A stretch of DNA of 64,000 bases from Amphirosellinia nigrospora. Lineage: Eukaryota; Ascomycota; Sordariomycetes; Xylariales; Xylariaceae. The stretch covers positions 5,262,001 to 5,326,000 of the forward strand of contig SCHM01000001.1 of assembly GCA_004123355.1 (NCBI GenBank), given 5' to 3'. Position numbers and translations under genes: made by a program. The notes beneath the pieces were generated by a model. The model was not told the origin of the DNA. It worked only from the letters and a program-made list of their open reading frames with translations, and ran no database searches. Positions 1 through 14,270 of the stretch are shown in pieces (within the stretch, counting starts at the first letter, position 1; each line of letters opens with the position of its first letter).

Positions 1-2198
1 AACACCATCGCCACGATCATGAGTACGCCTATGTCTATAACACAAAAAGGTTAGCATTCATGTTGGGATTTTAGACTTTCCGCTCCTGATGATGAGTTGA
101 TGTAGGCACTGCTGGGTTGTGACTCAGGTCGCACTGGAATTATCTTTGGTATGTGTGCATGTAGCACTAACATCATAGCTCATCACAGGATCTTCAAGTC
201 GACAAAGGAAAGGTGCAAGAAGGCAGGAGTCATACTGTGCTAGATTGTCGGATCTAGAGAATGCCTTATTACAGTGGGGGCAGATATAGGGTCTTTCTTG
301 GGTATGTGTTCTCACATGTCTAGAATATTGAGTCAGATACACAACCGCGCGCACATTGAACAGAAAATAACAATATCTTACCGCTTCAGGTGTTCGAGGC
401 GTTTGAAGAGACGACCACATGACGGAATCGGGCATGAATGTGACTTTTGGATAAGGGTTCCCAAGCTCCGAAACGGTGGCCGACCGAGCCCTACGAACAA
501 CGCTAGGGCCAGCCTGCATCGCTCGGTGTTCATGAATACCACCATCGCCCGCGAAGTCATCATTGGTAAGCCCAACAAAGTCTTGTCGCTGAAGAGACAA
601 GGGGTTGAGAGCCGGGCTACCATCGACTGCAGATAGAGGAGTACCATGCCTTGACATTTCAAGCATCTCCCTATTTTGGTGGCTAGCAATGGAAATAGCA
701 GAATGGCTATATGCCAGGCCAGGCGGGGAGTGGTCCTGCATCTCATCACCTTCGGCTAGTGGACCAACCGACACCGAAATAGACCTCCTCAGATCGGACG
801 GGCGGTGGGCTGCAGCCTGAGCCTGCGTTGTCACTGCAGCAATAGCCGACATTGTTGGTGGGATGGACGAACGCCGTCTCCTTTGCTTATATGATGGCGA
901 TCCTTCAATAACGCTGTAGACGTTACCAGTCCCATAATTCCTAGAAAACTGCGGTCCTGCTAGGTTGGGCGGGGGTAGATGCATCATGCCATTTAAACCG
1001 CTGGCGAGGCCCGCATGATCCGGAATGGCGCTGTATAGCCCGGTCTCTTCGTTGGCAATGTATGCTGGCTCGGCAACCATACCTAGCGATTGTTGCGGTG
1101 GAGTGATCGGTTCGTAAGAAATGCCACGATTACTGTAGTCTTCAAAATGTGAAGAAACGAAAGAAGGAGCAGGTGAGTATTCGAGGCCATACGCAGGCAT
1201 AGAAGCATGCCGTTGATGACCTTGGCTAACGGGTACAACATTCTGAGTGTACTGAGCACGATAGTCAGGTTCCCTCTTGATCACTTGCTGAACATGTTGA
1301 GGCATTGCCTGGACCATTGCCGGTGCCATCGCAGCCATCGTGTTGTAGGAGACCATAGCATCCATACCCTCCGCTAAAGGGGCCAACGATTGAGGAATCA
1401 TCTGCGGAGGGGGCATTGAATCCATGGCTCTCATTACGGGGATGTAGCCTGGGATTGAGAGGGAAAAGACACCTGCTGGGCACTGAACGAGGAAGAGTTG
1501 GCTTGTTGAGCCTTCGTCAACTGCTCATAAAGTGACTGTGAGGAATCATATTGGAAGGATAAAGCCGGTTCGTTCTGCGCCATTGTAGTGGCTTCTTGAC
1601 CCATCTTCTCCCTCTTCAAATCTCGTTCCAGAGCATCAAGAAATAGACGATCATGTGGCACACTATACCAGTAGAAAACCTTCTGTTTCTTCTGTGTTCG
1701 AATGCAGTTGTTCTTGTAAAGGAAGTCGAGAAACGGGCTTTTCGGCTCCTCGAGGGACGCATCTGTTCCGGACTTCAAATTTCGCAGGTCGGAGAAGATG
1801 CCCTCCTCGAATTTCTTTGAGTTCCTTACAGGACGGCCAAAGGCCTGGAATCTAAATGACAGGCATCTCACAATATCGGTGCCGGATATATGGAACAAAT
1901 TATTCCACAATACACAAGAAACATATTCCCCAGTCGGTAGAAGAAACCTCCGTATATACTGATCAGCTTGCCAGTCGACAGGGGCGGATATAAGAAAATA
2001 TTTCACTAGTGAATGCATTAGCCACATGAACTACTGTTACATCACCTTACGAGATAAAGCCAACGTACAATTATCAACTTGTTGCAGTGCTACTTGCGCA
2101 TCGTGAGGTAAAGCTTGCTGGGCTTCTGTGCTGAGCATGAAAGTTTCGGGTTTTTGGGGAGCTGCCGCTGCCATGGCTGCGGATTGCGAGTACATCAT
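1..2198 (-). CDS. ste12: Ste12-like transcription factor (STE domain plus C2H2 fingers), 3' end outside the window
   Basis: Nuclear transcription factor that acts downstream of the mating/filamentation MAP kinase cascade in fungi. Exon 1 is 2198-2069 (start codon 2198) and joins exon 2 at 2005 across a 63-nt intron, restoring the motif DNLKYFLISAPVDW. The STE DNA-binding domain occupies about residues 45-160 (motifs VLWNNLFHISGTDIVRCLSF, KVFYWYSVPHDRLFLDALE). Two C2H2 fingers follow near the C-terminus: the first (CPIPSC...KRH) is split by an intron at 381-320, the second (CPHC...LAQH) by an intron at 235-36. Exon 5 (35-1) continues ...QHRRTHDRGDG off the window edge. The frame breaks twice: at a G run 1438-1441 (a base seems missing; SQATSP then continues VMRAMDSMPPP) and at 445-450, just before finger 1. 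I read these as sequence errors. Family assignment is firm; the exact start (2198 or 2195) is not. Confidence 0.93.
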
Positions 2199-5100
2199 GT
2201 ACTACGCAGCCGCGTCCGGAATGGCTGCTTAAAATATGTCCGTATGTTCTGTCTGCGATAGACAAAAGTCGCCAGAAGACGATGCAAATTGGTATAGTTG
2301 CCCAAGCAATTCAAGTGAGAAAAAAGTAAAAGAAAAAAGTCGTGTAGTAATTTGCGTTATACCCGCTCCAGTACCCAGGACGCAATAGGTCTCGGTAGAA
2401 CTAAGGCGCTGCCTTCCGTCTCTGAATGATGTTTTACCCGAAGGCAGCGGTAGTTTTCGTGGATGAGCAATAGTTAGTTAAATTTTGCCCAGATGAAGTC
2501 GAGTCCAGCCCGTGATTTTGAATTTGATGATGACCAAACGCACCGACTTGCTTCAAGCAGATAGGTTGGCGTTAGGGCAGTGTGAACCTTCAAGGTGGAA
2601 TAGCTGGGGAAATAAGTGATCGTGGAATTCCGTGCGGTTGGTTGATGCTTGGAGTGGCGGGAACCGTGTGTTGAGATCTTGTCTTGCGCGATACAACGGG
2701 GTACAAGCCGGAGTGTACGGAAATAGAGACTCGCTCGATTGCTCATTCACGTTACTCGCTACAATGCGACGTTGACTGAACAACGTTGGTGGGCCGGAAG
2801 TCCAGGTTGATTCTATTACTTAAAAGAGCGAAGTAGCGAAGAGTGTATCGTGTCATAACAGACGAGCTAGGCAGAGATCGATAGGATAGTCCGGAGATGG
2901 GACGAAACAGAGGTTGTTCCGAGGCTCAACCTGCGATATAATTTCCTTGACAAACCACGGTTGTGCCTGACACTCGGGCGTTGATGTTGCTGGAGCAGAT
3001 ATCTCGTGCGCGGTAATCCGTCTACGATAATTAGAGAAGAAAATACGTGGAGCGACAGATAAGTAAGTGAGTGAGTGAGGTTGGCGGCCCGCGACACACC
3101 AGGAAGAGTTAGAGGGTGGGAGAAGGAGAAGGGAGAGGTGGAAAGAAGAAAAAAAGAGAGGGTTTCTGGATAGAACAGATGGAACGGAGGACCAGGGGAG
3201 CAAGTTCAAGAAAGGGAAACGGGAACGGAAATGGAGGGTAGAGATGTTCGGGGTCTTAATGATTTTGCACGGGCTGGGCAGGCGCGATGGGTGGGCGAGG
3301 GAGTGTGATGGGAGTCCAGTCCAGTCCTGCCAGAGGATGGGGATTCGTCGCCGGGCTGCTTGGGCTTGGCTGGGCTTGTCTTCGCTCGCCAGGGTGTAAC
3401 CAGCAGGCCGCCTGTCTGTCCGGCCTATCTGGCGAGGGCACCACGAGGAGCACTATCCACTCTGGCTAGGTACTCTGGCCACTCTGGGTCCAGTGCAGAA
3501 CGGGAGGTCTTGTGTACCTAGGTACCTTTGATGCTGATGGGGAGACAGGCAGCGCGGATGGAATTGCGCTGGAGAGCGACGGGGGATGTACCTGAGTGGG
3601 AACCAGCGGGCAAATTTGCGCTGAGTGGCTGACGACGGAGTGGACTCGATCTCACTTAGGTACACTACACTACCTCAGGTACCCAGCGAGAATTTGATCA
3701 GACTGCTAGGGGTATGCTGCGAAAGCGGGCCGGACCCATGTATATATATTGGTAACAGAGTGAGAAAGGTACCTCGCGTCTCTGCACAGACCAACCGCTT
3801 TATTCCGCAGTCTTATCCTTTTCAGGAAGTATTTTGCCCATGTTCAACCCTACGGCCCTTTTCAACAACACGTGTATGCTGGGTAGGTAGGTAGCTAGTA
3901 AGTGGGAACAAGATTGGGAAATTACAAGATGCAAACCGATGCTTGGTGGGCAGGCATCGCTAATTACTCCCATCAGTTCAAAGTACGCTCCTTAATGTTC
4001 TTATCTATTTGTGCCTTGGGAAAGCGTGGCGCTCTAAGTTTACTCCATTCGTTCGACTGTCAAAAAGCCGGTCACAACCTAAACCGTTCCCAAAATACCG
4101 GTCCCTTATAAGAGCTAGAGGGGTATATGAGTGATGTGTTGTGTAGCTGACCAGCGACAGCTCCAGGTGCCTGAAGCCAGTTATTGACTAGGTACGATAG
4201 GTATGGAACAAATCAAATACGAAATAAATTTGTTGGCAGCATGATTTACTGCCTATGTGTACAACGAGGGCCTTGCACATTGTCGGCTTAAGTGCCCGTC
4301 GTATGATATACCTACATATCATTCAAAGAGGAGGAAATAAACGGTGGAGAGGAAAAAGAAAGAGGCAAGTTCAGATAGAAGTTATTGCATGGCTAACATA
4401 TAGCATCCGCTTAAAATACTTAGGTGTACTGACTAAGTATCTACCTACCTAGTAAGCTACTGTAAATACTAATTATCCCTTTCTCATTACCTCACTTGAA
4501 CTATCCAAGCCTCGACGTTGTCATGGGCCTCGATTCAAAAATCGTGATATAATACCAGGTTCACTCGGCGCGTTCATACGTTGATCGTTACCTACAGCAC
4601 CTACATATAATTCATATCCCTACAGCGCACGGTGTGGGCTCAGATATTCCTTCTTGCTTCAAACATAGAGATCTTGTTTGTTAAGTTGGTATATTGTCGT
4701 CTTCCACTGTTCCATCGGATTAGGCGTTGCTTTGCCAGCATATTTCGGTACTAAACTACCGGTTGTCCGCACCACACAATTTGCGTTGCCCCGATTGTAC
4801 TCTTTCAAGCCCACAACCGATGACAGGGGTATCCAATTATATTGTGAAGAATGGTTGAGTGCAACGCTCGGAAATCAAATCGCCAGGGTCAGTTGTGCGG
4901 TACAGCACACTACACTGTATCCTTGCCCTTGTCGGCTCTGTGCGCTGCATGCGTTCTGCCCGTGTAAGTATTATTCCACTATCAATCCTTTAAGAAAAGG
5001 GGCTCTCGGAAATACTAAGTTTGTTGACAGTTTTTTAATTCCTTTGGAAGATTATGCATACCATCTCGCCTAGTTGATTAAGAAGCTCGTACGCCAGGGA
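2199..5100. other. Ste12 upstream region, no gene seen
   Basis: Upstream leader and promoter of ste12 followed by non-coding DNA. Purine-rich stretches lie at 3110-3240 and GTGAG repeats near 3065-3080. From 3510 onward there are several TACCTAGGTA/GGTAGGTAG-type motifs (3514-3531, 3884-3898, 4185-4205, 4420-4452). The open frames here are short and show no family resemblance. Confidence 0.5.
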
Positions 5101-8100
5101 AAAGACAACACGGCCGCAACATTGCAAGACAGTTTTGTCTGCTGTATCTATCAAGTGGCCTGCAGTTCACAACCCAACAACATCTTCTCAGTCTTGTCTT
5201 AGACATTTAGCGATAATGCCACCGCGTATTTCTTACTCAGAACTTTCCTATTCCTCATCCTTGGAAAGGGCTTACAAACGAACAAAACATGAGGCAACAA
5301 CAGTCCAAAGAGCTCTGTCTTCGACGCGGCTTCTCATAGCTCCGCGCTAAACTCCCAATGCAACATGCCAGAGAGAAATGCAAAGCGGACATATACCATG
5401 TAAATCAACATACTGCCTTCTATGTAATCTTACTGCTACTGGTCCGTGAATCGGTGCGTTCCCAGCTACGCACTTGTGTTCTTCCAAGGCGTGACGAGAT
5501 GGATGTGCGCACACGCGGCTGTATCCGGTATACAAGTGCAGCACAACCAATGCAACCTACAGAATTCAACAACTGAACCACCAGCGCCTCTCGTGGGCCA
5601 ATAAGCACGCTAGGTCCATCTGTATAGCATCTTGCGACCCCTGTCGGACTCAGGATTTGAAACACAGCTGGTGCAGTGCTTCAGAAATAGTTGACGCCAA
5701 ATATCGGCGCTAGACCTCAGGACCTGTCGCACCCCTGTCGGGATCGGCCTAGTTCAAGTGGGCATGCAGCGATATGCGTGATCTCAGAGAGCCATCAGAG
5801 CCATCCGAGCCATCCCCCGGTCACCCTCCCCTCCTTGGCCATCCACTCACCCTCCATCCTCACACGTAAGTAAGTATCCCCATCAGCGAATATGCACGCA
5901 ACCTTGCAATCTACCAATAAACACGTCGCTCCCTGTGAAATGACGAATCAGAAATCCCACACAGGCAACTTCGGATCCGCTTTCCGTGAGTTCATCGCGA
6001 GCCAACCGTTTCTTCCGCTTCGACGCAACTACATGAGCCACACACTCGAATGCATTGGTGAAAACATAATCGCCCAGAATACGTGCAGCAATAAATAAAG
6101 CAGCAAAATGGCCGCCACTTGTTTTCTAAGCGAATGGATCCCGTAGGCTGATGATCATCGGCCAACCGGCTTACCTGGAAAGGACTTAGGAAACAGATGT
6201 CGCTCGTTACCTACTTTCGTCGACAACGGCGGTTCACTTTGCCTCTGTCGGTTGCATCTATCACCTCACCTAATCTGGGTCTAGATCATCGAATCGACCT
6301 CTTATCTCTATACCTGTGAGATAACTAGGCTTATCCTGAGTATAATTGTATTTGGCTAGCATAGCCCCGTTCATGATTCTAGATTGCGATGGTAACCGAG
6401 CTTTAAACGCCTATTTCCGAACTACCAAGCATGTACTCGTTCCGGTGAGAGTTTACTCAGCAAGCCAAAAATGAATTTCGCTGAGCGTGGTAGCAGGACG
6501 CCTCAATAGAACTCTCAATTAAGTGACATCTTCCCTAGCCCGCAGATTTGGGTTCTATACACTAACCTACATAGTACAGTACATAGCAAGACCCACCAAC
6601 CAAAAGGCAGGCCGCCAATGTTTGATCATCAAAGGTTGCATAAAGTCAAACTCGAAACTCTACTTGGACTTCCCGAATTGATGCAAAATGACAACGACAC
6701 CTATACGTGCACTACGGTTATTATTGACTTTTATAACTCAGTAAGTAATACTCAGTTCAAATAGCAAGCATATTTACACGGCTTCCGAGTACATCTGCGT
6801 TTCCTATGCGCCTGTATGAAAGAGGCACGTTAACAATCAAAATAGCGAAATTAGACAAGAGAGGAGAGATACGGAAGGATTCGCTGCTCGTATTTCTATT
6901 TACATCAGACCCATCTTAGCTATGCTACGGTAGCATTCATCGCAAGCCGCAAAACTCCTTTGAAGGTTTAAAAAACACCGCAACATAAAGGTAAGGTCGC
7001 TATCAGTGTCCATACCTACCAGCACTCCCACCGGCAACAGTTGAAACAAGAACCAGTAATCGCGTAATAAATAGATATAGTAACATCACAACTTTGAAAC
7101 CTGCCAAAGATTCCCCAAGAGAAGAAACATCAGCACGAACAAAACCTTCCTTCAAGCCTCAATAGAGGACTTCTAGGTGCCGCGTTTCATCCTCCCTTCT
7201 TTTCCAGCCCGATCTCCATACTTGCGAGTTGGTAGAAGGGCGATTTCTCAGTAGTGAATCAACGGCGCGAGTTGTAAGCTTCCGTATTGGCACTGCATCG
7301 CCTAGCTATTGGTCCAATATACACGCTTCGAAGACTACCCTTTATGAAAATAGGGCACGACCTGGTCTAATACTGCGGGGACCAGAATAGCACAATCCAC
7401 CTTGACTAGAGCAGCCCCTAGTGACGATGGACAGTTGCTGGATCAGTAATTCTCCGAGGACTACATAGTATGAGTATAGATGGCTCTTAATCACCAGCGT
7501 CACAGCCCTTACTATATCAAAGAGCTGCTGCTGCTACCCAGGTAACCACGGGTAATGCAATACGGACCAATAGCAGGCAGAAGAGCTCCGTGCGTATCGC
7601 CCTGAAGGGTCCCTCCCTTGCTTGCTGCTGTAGGCTGAGTAGTGTGTGAGGCGTTCATTGGTTTTCTCGGATCTCTATCGACCAGGTAACACGCCGCGGG
7701 CTGCGACCAACGAACGTAAATAGCATATCCCATGATGTCAAGTCGCCGCCACCACTTTGACCTCATTTGCCCAAAGGCAGCCACAAGGTCAACCGTACCG
7801 CCGGCCGCTGTCCAGATGACCTCTCGTCGCGTACAGCAATACTTGCCGCAGAGGGGCCGCAGAAATATGCAGCCCGGCGGCTCAGGCCTCACCCACGGTA
7901 CCACCTAACCTTTTTTATCATTCACTACTCCATACTAAGAGATGAGTTGCCACAAAGGTATTGTAGCTAGATCAAAAGGTTCCTCAATAGCGAGTATACG
8001 AAAACAAGTTATAGAAAGGCGAGTCATTCAACCCAGGGTTGACACCTAGCCTACCTATTCCAAGTACTCACGCTACCAATAGATGATAGTAAACCTGACT

Positions 8101-11100
8101 GTACCAGTAGACGACGTTGAAGGCTGGAGGCAGGGCTAGGGCTCCTGGTCCGAGCTTCTTATCGGTGCTCTGAGGATCAAGTACAGTGGCTGATTGATTT
8201 TTCCACCAAGGCCGTTGATTGATGGAAATATCATCCCTTGTCGCTGAGTTCTGCACCGACGATTTCGTCACAATAGTTAGCAGTGTTTTCTGTTTTGTTC
8301 TTTCTCTACCAAACAACCTTCTTTTTGCGAGACCCTCATGCTGCGCCACATACTTGAAACATCTGAGACGAAGCTGGTTGAAACATTCGTGGCACCCGCT
8401 CGCTCGCTCATGGACTCAACCGCTCTATCCATTTCTCGGGCCCCGACCACAAGCGGCAAGATCAAGGTACGCTCTAGTAGCGAATCGGCACGCGTGTGAT
8501 TGGTGCGTGCCTGAATCATGCAGGCTTGGCAAAACGGTGCTGTATGCATACTGCATGCCTACGCTGCATCGATGCTGCAGAGGATAGCTTTTTGATCCCC
8601 CTTCGATACAGTCGACATCGTTGCGGAGAATATCCTCACCCCAGCCTTCATGTCGTTGGCGAATCATCAGTCTGCAATGCATGGCCATAGTATAAACAAT
8701 TGGTGACAAAGCGCCTGCAAAAGGTGGCACTGGGTATGAGGCCCGCAGGAAACACCCAGCGTTAGTCTCGGGTGAACAACCCCAAAATGATGTTGCATGG
8801 AACTTTTGAAACAGACGCCCATTCGACTTGAGATGGGTACCTCATGTATGTACCGTATGGAACAGGCATAGCAAGGTCAGGTTGGTAGTAGCGTGCTGTG
8901 GAGGAGCGATCGTCCCGGCGCCTCTTTTCGTTAGCCAGGAACGTGAAACAGGCACGCCTCCGTCTCATGTTCTTCCAGAAAGAGAAGGGTAAACGTCCCC
9001 AACCTCGCATTTAGGCGTGACTCGCGGTTTTCTCGGTGACGGCACCCACACGCCTCTCGCTTTTGCGATCTTGGTAGAGAATCTGGGCTTAAACCCATTC
9101 AAGCTTAAAACCTCGCATAAGCTCGGCCAAGGATGATCATCCTACAACGGCTCTACTAATGAGTGGGGTTCGATGCTGTGATGAGAAGTGAAGTCCATCC
9201 ACTGTCAGCCACACATGCTTTTCGATTAGACAATGGCTTATGAACAATGAACCGGCTACCGGCCCGTCCACGTAGCCCAATCATGAGGTTTTGTGGTTTT
9301 GAATTAATTATCTTCTGTTATCGGCAGTGAAGAAAGAGTCCAAGATCCAATAGTATTGAAACGCGGCATCTCAGATCTACCTATCTGCCAGCATCGTGAA
9401 CCATACTGTCGGCTTCGAGAATGCCCGTCATTTTCCTGAGCTGTCTGCTATAGTTCCCCACTGCCGTCATGTCCCTCTAGATCTCCCACTATTTAAGTAA
9501 AATAACCACCCGCAATCCCCATCTGCCTAAAAAGCGAACGCTTAAGACCAGAATAAGAGTAACAGACTTAGTATTCCCCAGTCACCGCCACTCAACAGAA
9601 CCCAACAACATGGAATAGCTCTGATCATCACAGAATATGCCATCTTCAATATGTGCGTCACGTCCACCAAGGCGCGCGCTACCATGCACGCATACATGCA
9701 TCCACTAACGGCTCTATTTTTGTTTCATCTTTCGATAATACCTTCCTCGAAAGTCATCTAGCTTGGTTAGCTTAGGGCTGGGCGCCCCTATCGTCCACTC
9801 TGCCGGCGGCGCTCAACATCTCCAAAGCTTAGGGTTGCTAGGGGGTGTTGTTTACACGCAGCTCTAGCTTCGGCGTGCCTGATCATGACGGGCCCCGCAG
9901 CAATGCGACGCTATCAAGGACCATACCAGCGTGGTGTGCGGTGACATGCGGACCAATATGCTTTGACTTGCCTCTTTTTCCCCAAGGGGAACCATCTGAA
10001 ACATTGACACCCGAGTAAGCTCTGTTTCAGTATTTGGTATGTCCTTGGCTTGGTATCCGGGTCACCTGGGATCTGCTCCATGGGCCGAACCCTTCCTGTA
10101 TGTTGCACATTGATCCGCCCCTACGGTCGAGGCAACCAGCTGTGGGATTCTTGATTTTGTTTCGTCCTCTGCGTTGGTAAGGTTGTACGACCCATCCGGA
10201 TTACTGTATTAGCCATTGCTTATTTCTTGCCAACCACCACCCAGAGCAACATTCGCAATAACCGTGAGAAGCCCCGCCCCCTTATCCGAGAGGTTTCATA
10301 AAGCTCGATCTTGGTCCGTTAAGGATGCCGCCTGCCCGCCGGTGCCGGAATAACAACCGGTCCCACCGATAGGGACAGAGATCGACTTCTGAAACTACGT
10401 GTGCAGGGCCCCGTTGAGCTATTTGACAACAGTAGTGTACACTAAATGGGGTTTCTTGCCTGAACGCTCCGCGCTTAGCGAGTAAGTGCGGCATAAATCT
10501 CGGTATCCCAGAAGTTGACATACGCGTAGATTTACAGAGCTAGCCTAGGGTACGATGCTGTGCTGTCCGTGCCCAGCTTGTCGTCGATCGTTAGTCTATC
10601 GAAAAGGCACGAATAACCTTGCCGAGTTCCCATTGTGTGGTCTGATTACCCGCTCGGTGTCGAGCTAGTGCTGTGCTTGGGATGAGATAGTATAGGGAAA
10701 ACATTCTAGGCTCCTATATACTTTACCAAGTTAAACCCTGGCAGGTTCTAGGCGCCCTTGATATTTAGTTTGCCACCGCAGTAAGGAGAGAACACCCAGC
10801 ACAAACCTGTGGGGAAAGCCTAGATATGCCGGAGATCTTCTCAAACCTTGAAGGGCATTGATATCGTGATCTATACTTTTATGAGTGATAAACATAAGAT
10901 ATACACTACCAGCTAGGGTGTCCCAGCCAAGTGGCCTCAATGATGATCAGAATACAACTCCCTATGTTCTTCGCTTTCCGAAACATGCGTATTCTTCTCT
11001 TAGCGGACTAGAAATATTGATATCATTTTATAATTACACTAAAGTAACATACTGGGATGGGTCGTGACATGTTGTTTCCTCTTAAATTATGGACATATGG

Positions 11101-14100
11101 GCCGTCTTAATCCCTTCTTCTACGACTTAGATACCGACGCGGAATACTTTCGATGGTAGTTACTCTACGTTAAATTTCGAGTCTAGTGAGTGGTATGATA
11201 TGACTATCCCAACTAACAGAATAATAAGTGAAAGCGGATAAAAGAAGACGAACGTATATCTTCGAGTGAATATATGATAGGCCATTTTAGATGCCTTCAG
11301 TAATTATCAAACACGAAGGACGCTATGCCTACGTCCTCAAGTTGGCGCATATCCCAAAACTAGGAAAAGAGTGATCGAAGTCAAATAGCGCAGGCATAAT
11401 GGGGTTCCAGCCTAGAGGTCTTCAGCAACGATAACTGGATGCAAATTGGATGTTGTTAATGACCTTTTCCATCGAGGATACTCCGTACAACGTCCCATAT
11501 CGTCGGCGAAGCGTGTCGGCTAGACAGAGGGTGAGAGCAGCTACCCGGCAGCTGGCCCCTACAACCCGTGAAAATTCGAATACATCTTGTCTTGATTGTT
11601 CAAAATAGCTTATTGGTGTAGGCGGTATTACTCTCTCGAGACAAGCCGAGCATGGAAACGTAAGCAAGGAGACTTTTCATACATAGTCAAACAAACTCCG
11701 CGAAGGAGTTCTAGAGATCTCCATGCAACAAAAATGTCTATCGCCTACCTCCAGCACAGGATTCCAGATAAATATTAAGGTTGCTGTAGATCGAGGACAA
11801 TCAAGCCCTGTGTAAATTTCATGTTAGCCTATAAAAGAGGGCCTGGAGACTTTTGCGCAACAAGTATTTACGGCCAGCCCCTTCGCAGTGTTTTTGACAT
11901 CGATAATTATTCGGCGTAGTTGAAATTGCCACGAAACAAAATTACGGCATTATGATAGAACACCACCGAAATAGAACGTTGTCGATGTGGATGCTTCGAC
12001 GTCTGCAACTACCTGCACATACGTACGTAGTTGGAGCCGTAACAAATGCAATAGCCTGCAGTGTAATTTAAGATTGGGAAATCTACGTGAGTGATGATAC
12101 ATGGTAACGATATGTCGCCGGTAGATGAATGCTGTGTTTTCGATGACGCATATGATATCGTAACGAGGGCTTGTGTTCAAGGGCTTAGAATAGAGTTAAT
12201 TTAGCTAATAATCGCCCATGGAGCCAAAGACGCCCTGAATATCTATCTTCTATGTCTCCAGGGAGGAGGATTTCTTGGCTTTTATATTCCAATATCCTCG
12301 TTTCCTTTCCTACGACCTTGAGGACCTCCGTAGGCTCGTGTCTCCGGAGTCTGACTTGTCTCGGTGCTCGGTATCGGCCTCCAGTGGAGGTCTAAGGCTC
12401 GTGAGACTCGTGCGACCCCGTCGGCCTCGTATTCAATAAATAGACGAGATCCGTGTGACAGATATTAAATCCTCAGTACTTATACATACTGCATGTGACT
12501 TACAAATAAACAGACCATTTACTTTAACTTTACACTTATAGAATACTCGGTACGGTTGATTATATCTGGGCATATTATGGTATGAAGATGTGAGATCGAG
12601 GAGTGTCTAGAGACCATGGGGGAAAATATGGTCGACACCAACATACCATTGAAATATACCACCTTTTCTAGTCGGGTTTTCCATGATAATCAAGCGAAGT
12701 AAACCAAGAACACCATTAGAAGACTATGGTATTTGTCACACAGATCTGGCTGAGTGCGCAATACAGTGCCACACGGATCCCACGAGGAGTTCGCTCAATA
12801 CTACCCTACGAGACTGAAGGCAGTCGTACGAGGTTATCGTGAGTCTTAGGCAGATACCGAAGCTGAACTCTGACACCGAGATATTTAGTTTCCGGCTACA
12901 CAGGTCTCTATTTCGGTCGCGCGAGCTGTAGGAAAGGAGAGGAGAATTCGAGGCATAAAAGGGCACGAGTCCTCCCCTTGGAGAATAGAAAACATAGATC
13001 TATATGGCCCCTTTGGCACCATAGTTGCTTATTACTCAATTTGAACTAATTCCAAGCCTTCTATCTGAGCCCTTGTGACAATCGGTATAACTTTTTGGCC
13101 CCCGAGGACATTTTTAATGTAGGTAAACATCTCCCAAAGAACCTAGGGCAGCTTCGCGTACTGAAACATTTGTTACTACCAGATATCGTATGTATAACTG
13201 TAATATGTATGACCTTTATGGTTCGTTTCTCATGCTTTTGACGCACTGCTGGTTGTAGTAGATTGCCATGCCGTAGCCTGGGCGGAACACTATCTCATAA
13301 AAGTAATTAACCTGGACCGTAGTAGCCGGGCGAGGTTGGTAAAGGTTACTGTGAAAGTTTCTTATGGAATCTAATAAAAAAAGCCCTGGTGGATGTAAAA
13401 TACTTAGCTATGGCTGCCCAACACCCAACACGGATGACCACATGAACCTAAGATAGGATCTATATATTGTTTATGGGGCATAGGATTCCTAAGGGCGTTA
13501 TATTGAATTTGCCGCTCACCATAACAAACCTAGAGCTTAAGGAAGAGCATTATTTAGACCGGGCAAGCCCATCAATCAGACGCGAATACGGTAAGAAACT
13601 TTGTCGACAGCCCGAAAAAAACAAAAACGAAAAAAGCCAAAACAAAAATCGAAAAAACCAGAGTTAGTGTAATCTAAGTTGGCTAGCATTGCGTAAACTT
13701 TTCAAGTTTTTAAAAAAGCTTGAGCTCCTCTTACTGGATCGGATAACGACGTAATCACGGGCACGAGTCCTTGACTATTCACTGATAAGTAGGCGAGTCG
13801 ATGCTATGAAAATGTAATAACCGTGCCTCAATGAATGAAACCCAGCCTATCAATATAGGGTCGAGAATGCCAGTCCCCCGCAAACTGGCCAGGTATGTGA
13901 GAGAGAATACTAGCCCCAAAATAGGCGCTCTGTGGTAGAATTTGTCAGGCCACCGAGGTCTTTTTTTCACTCTCATATATATGTGATCTTTAGCCGTTGA
14001 ATTAGAGTATCAACGATCCGAGATAAAACAATCACTGAATGAGACGTCGTGCCTTATTAGCTAGCGTCACAAAGAGCAGATGGACAGCCCTTTAGACTTC

Positions 14101-14270
14101 GAGGGGCTGAATTATTACTCCTTCGTAGTAGTGGTAGGGCGGGCACAGTCAGTTAGGGTACGGAAGAGACCTTCTGCACTGAAGCAAGACACCAGAAAGT
14201 TAGAAAGCTATCAAGGTGCCTGATGTCTGCAGTTACTTATATGCTCAAGTTGGGATGTGATGATCATACG
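5101..14270. other. Gene-free block with few TACCTAGGTA motifs
   Basis: About 9 kb in which I can support no gene, tRNA or intact mobile element on either strand. The longest open frames are about 130 codons, lack family motifs and often start at non-ATG codons. Base composition drifts between AT-richer parts (for example 10.9-13.7 kb) and more GC-balanced parts (7.5-7.9, 9.8-10.6 kb). The TACCTAGGTA motifs common on both sides are rare here. An A-rich tract lies at 13615-13660. The block could be decayed repeat DNA or an old insertion; this is inference. Confidence 0.4.

Noticed and set aside
4678-5073. 131-codon open frame on the plus strand
   Set aside because: It starts at TTG, not ATG, shows no family motif, and lies in motif-rich intergenic DNA.
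7512-7904. 130-codon open frame on the minus strand in a GC-richer patch
   Set aside because: Composition explains the absence of stops; no recognisable domain and no plausible exon partners nearby.
11422-11667. Short minus-strand frame with an ordered-looking middle (RVAALTLCLADTLRRRYG)
   Set aside because: Could be a gene relic, but flanking frames add nothing similar and no family could be named.
13467-13667. GHRIPKG followed by EEHYLD, faintly like the pre-haem region of a cytochrome P450
   Set aside because: No haem-binding Cys motif or other P450 segment is found around it in any frame; likely chance.
12961-13771. GGGCACGAGTCCT occurs twice about 800 bases apart, suggesting LTRs
   Set aside because: A 13-base match is expected by chance in 64 kb, and no longer terminal repeat or retroelement protein is visible.
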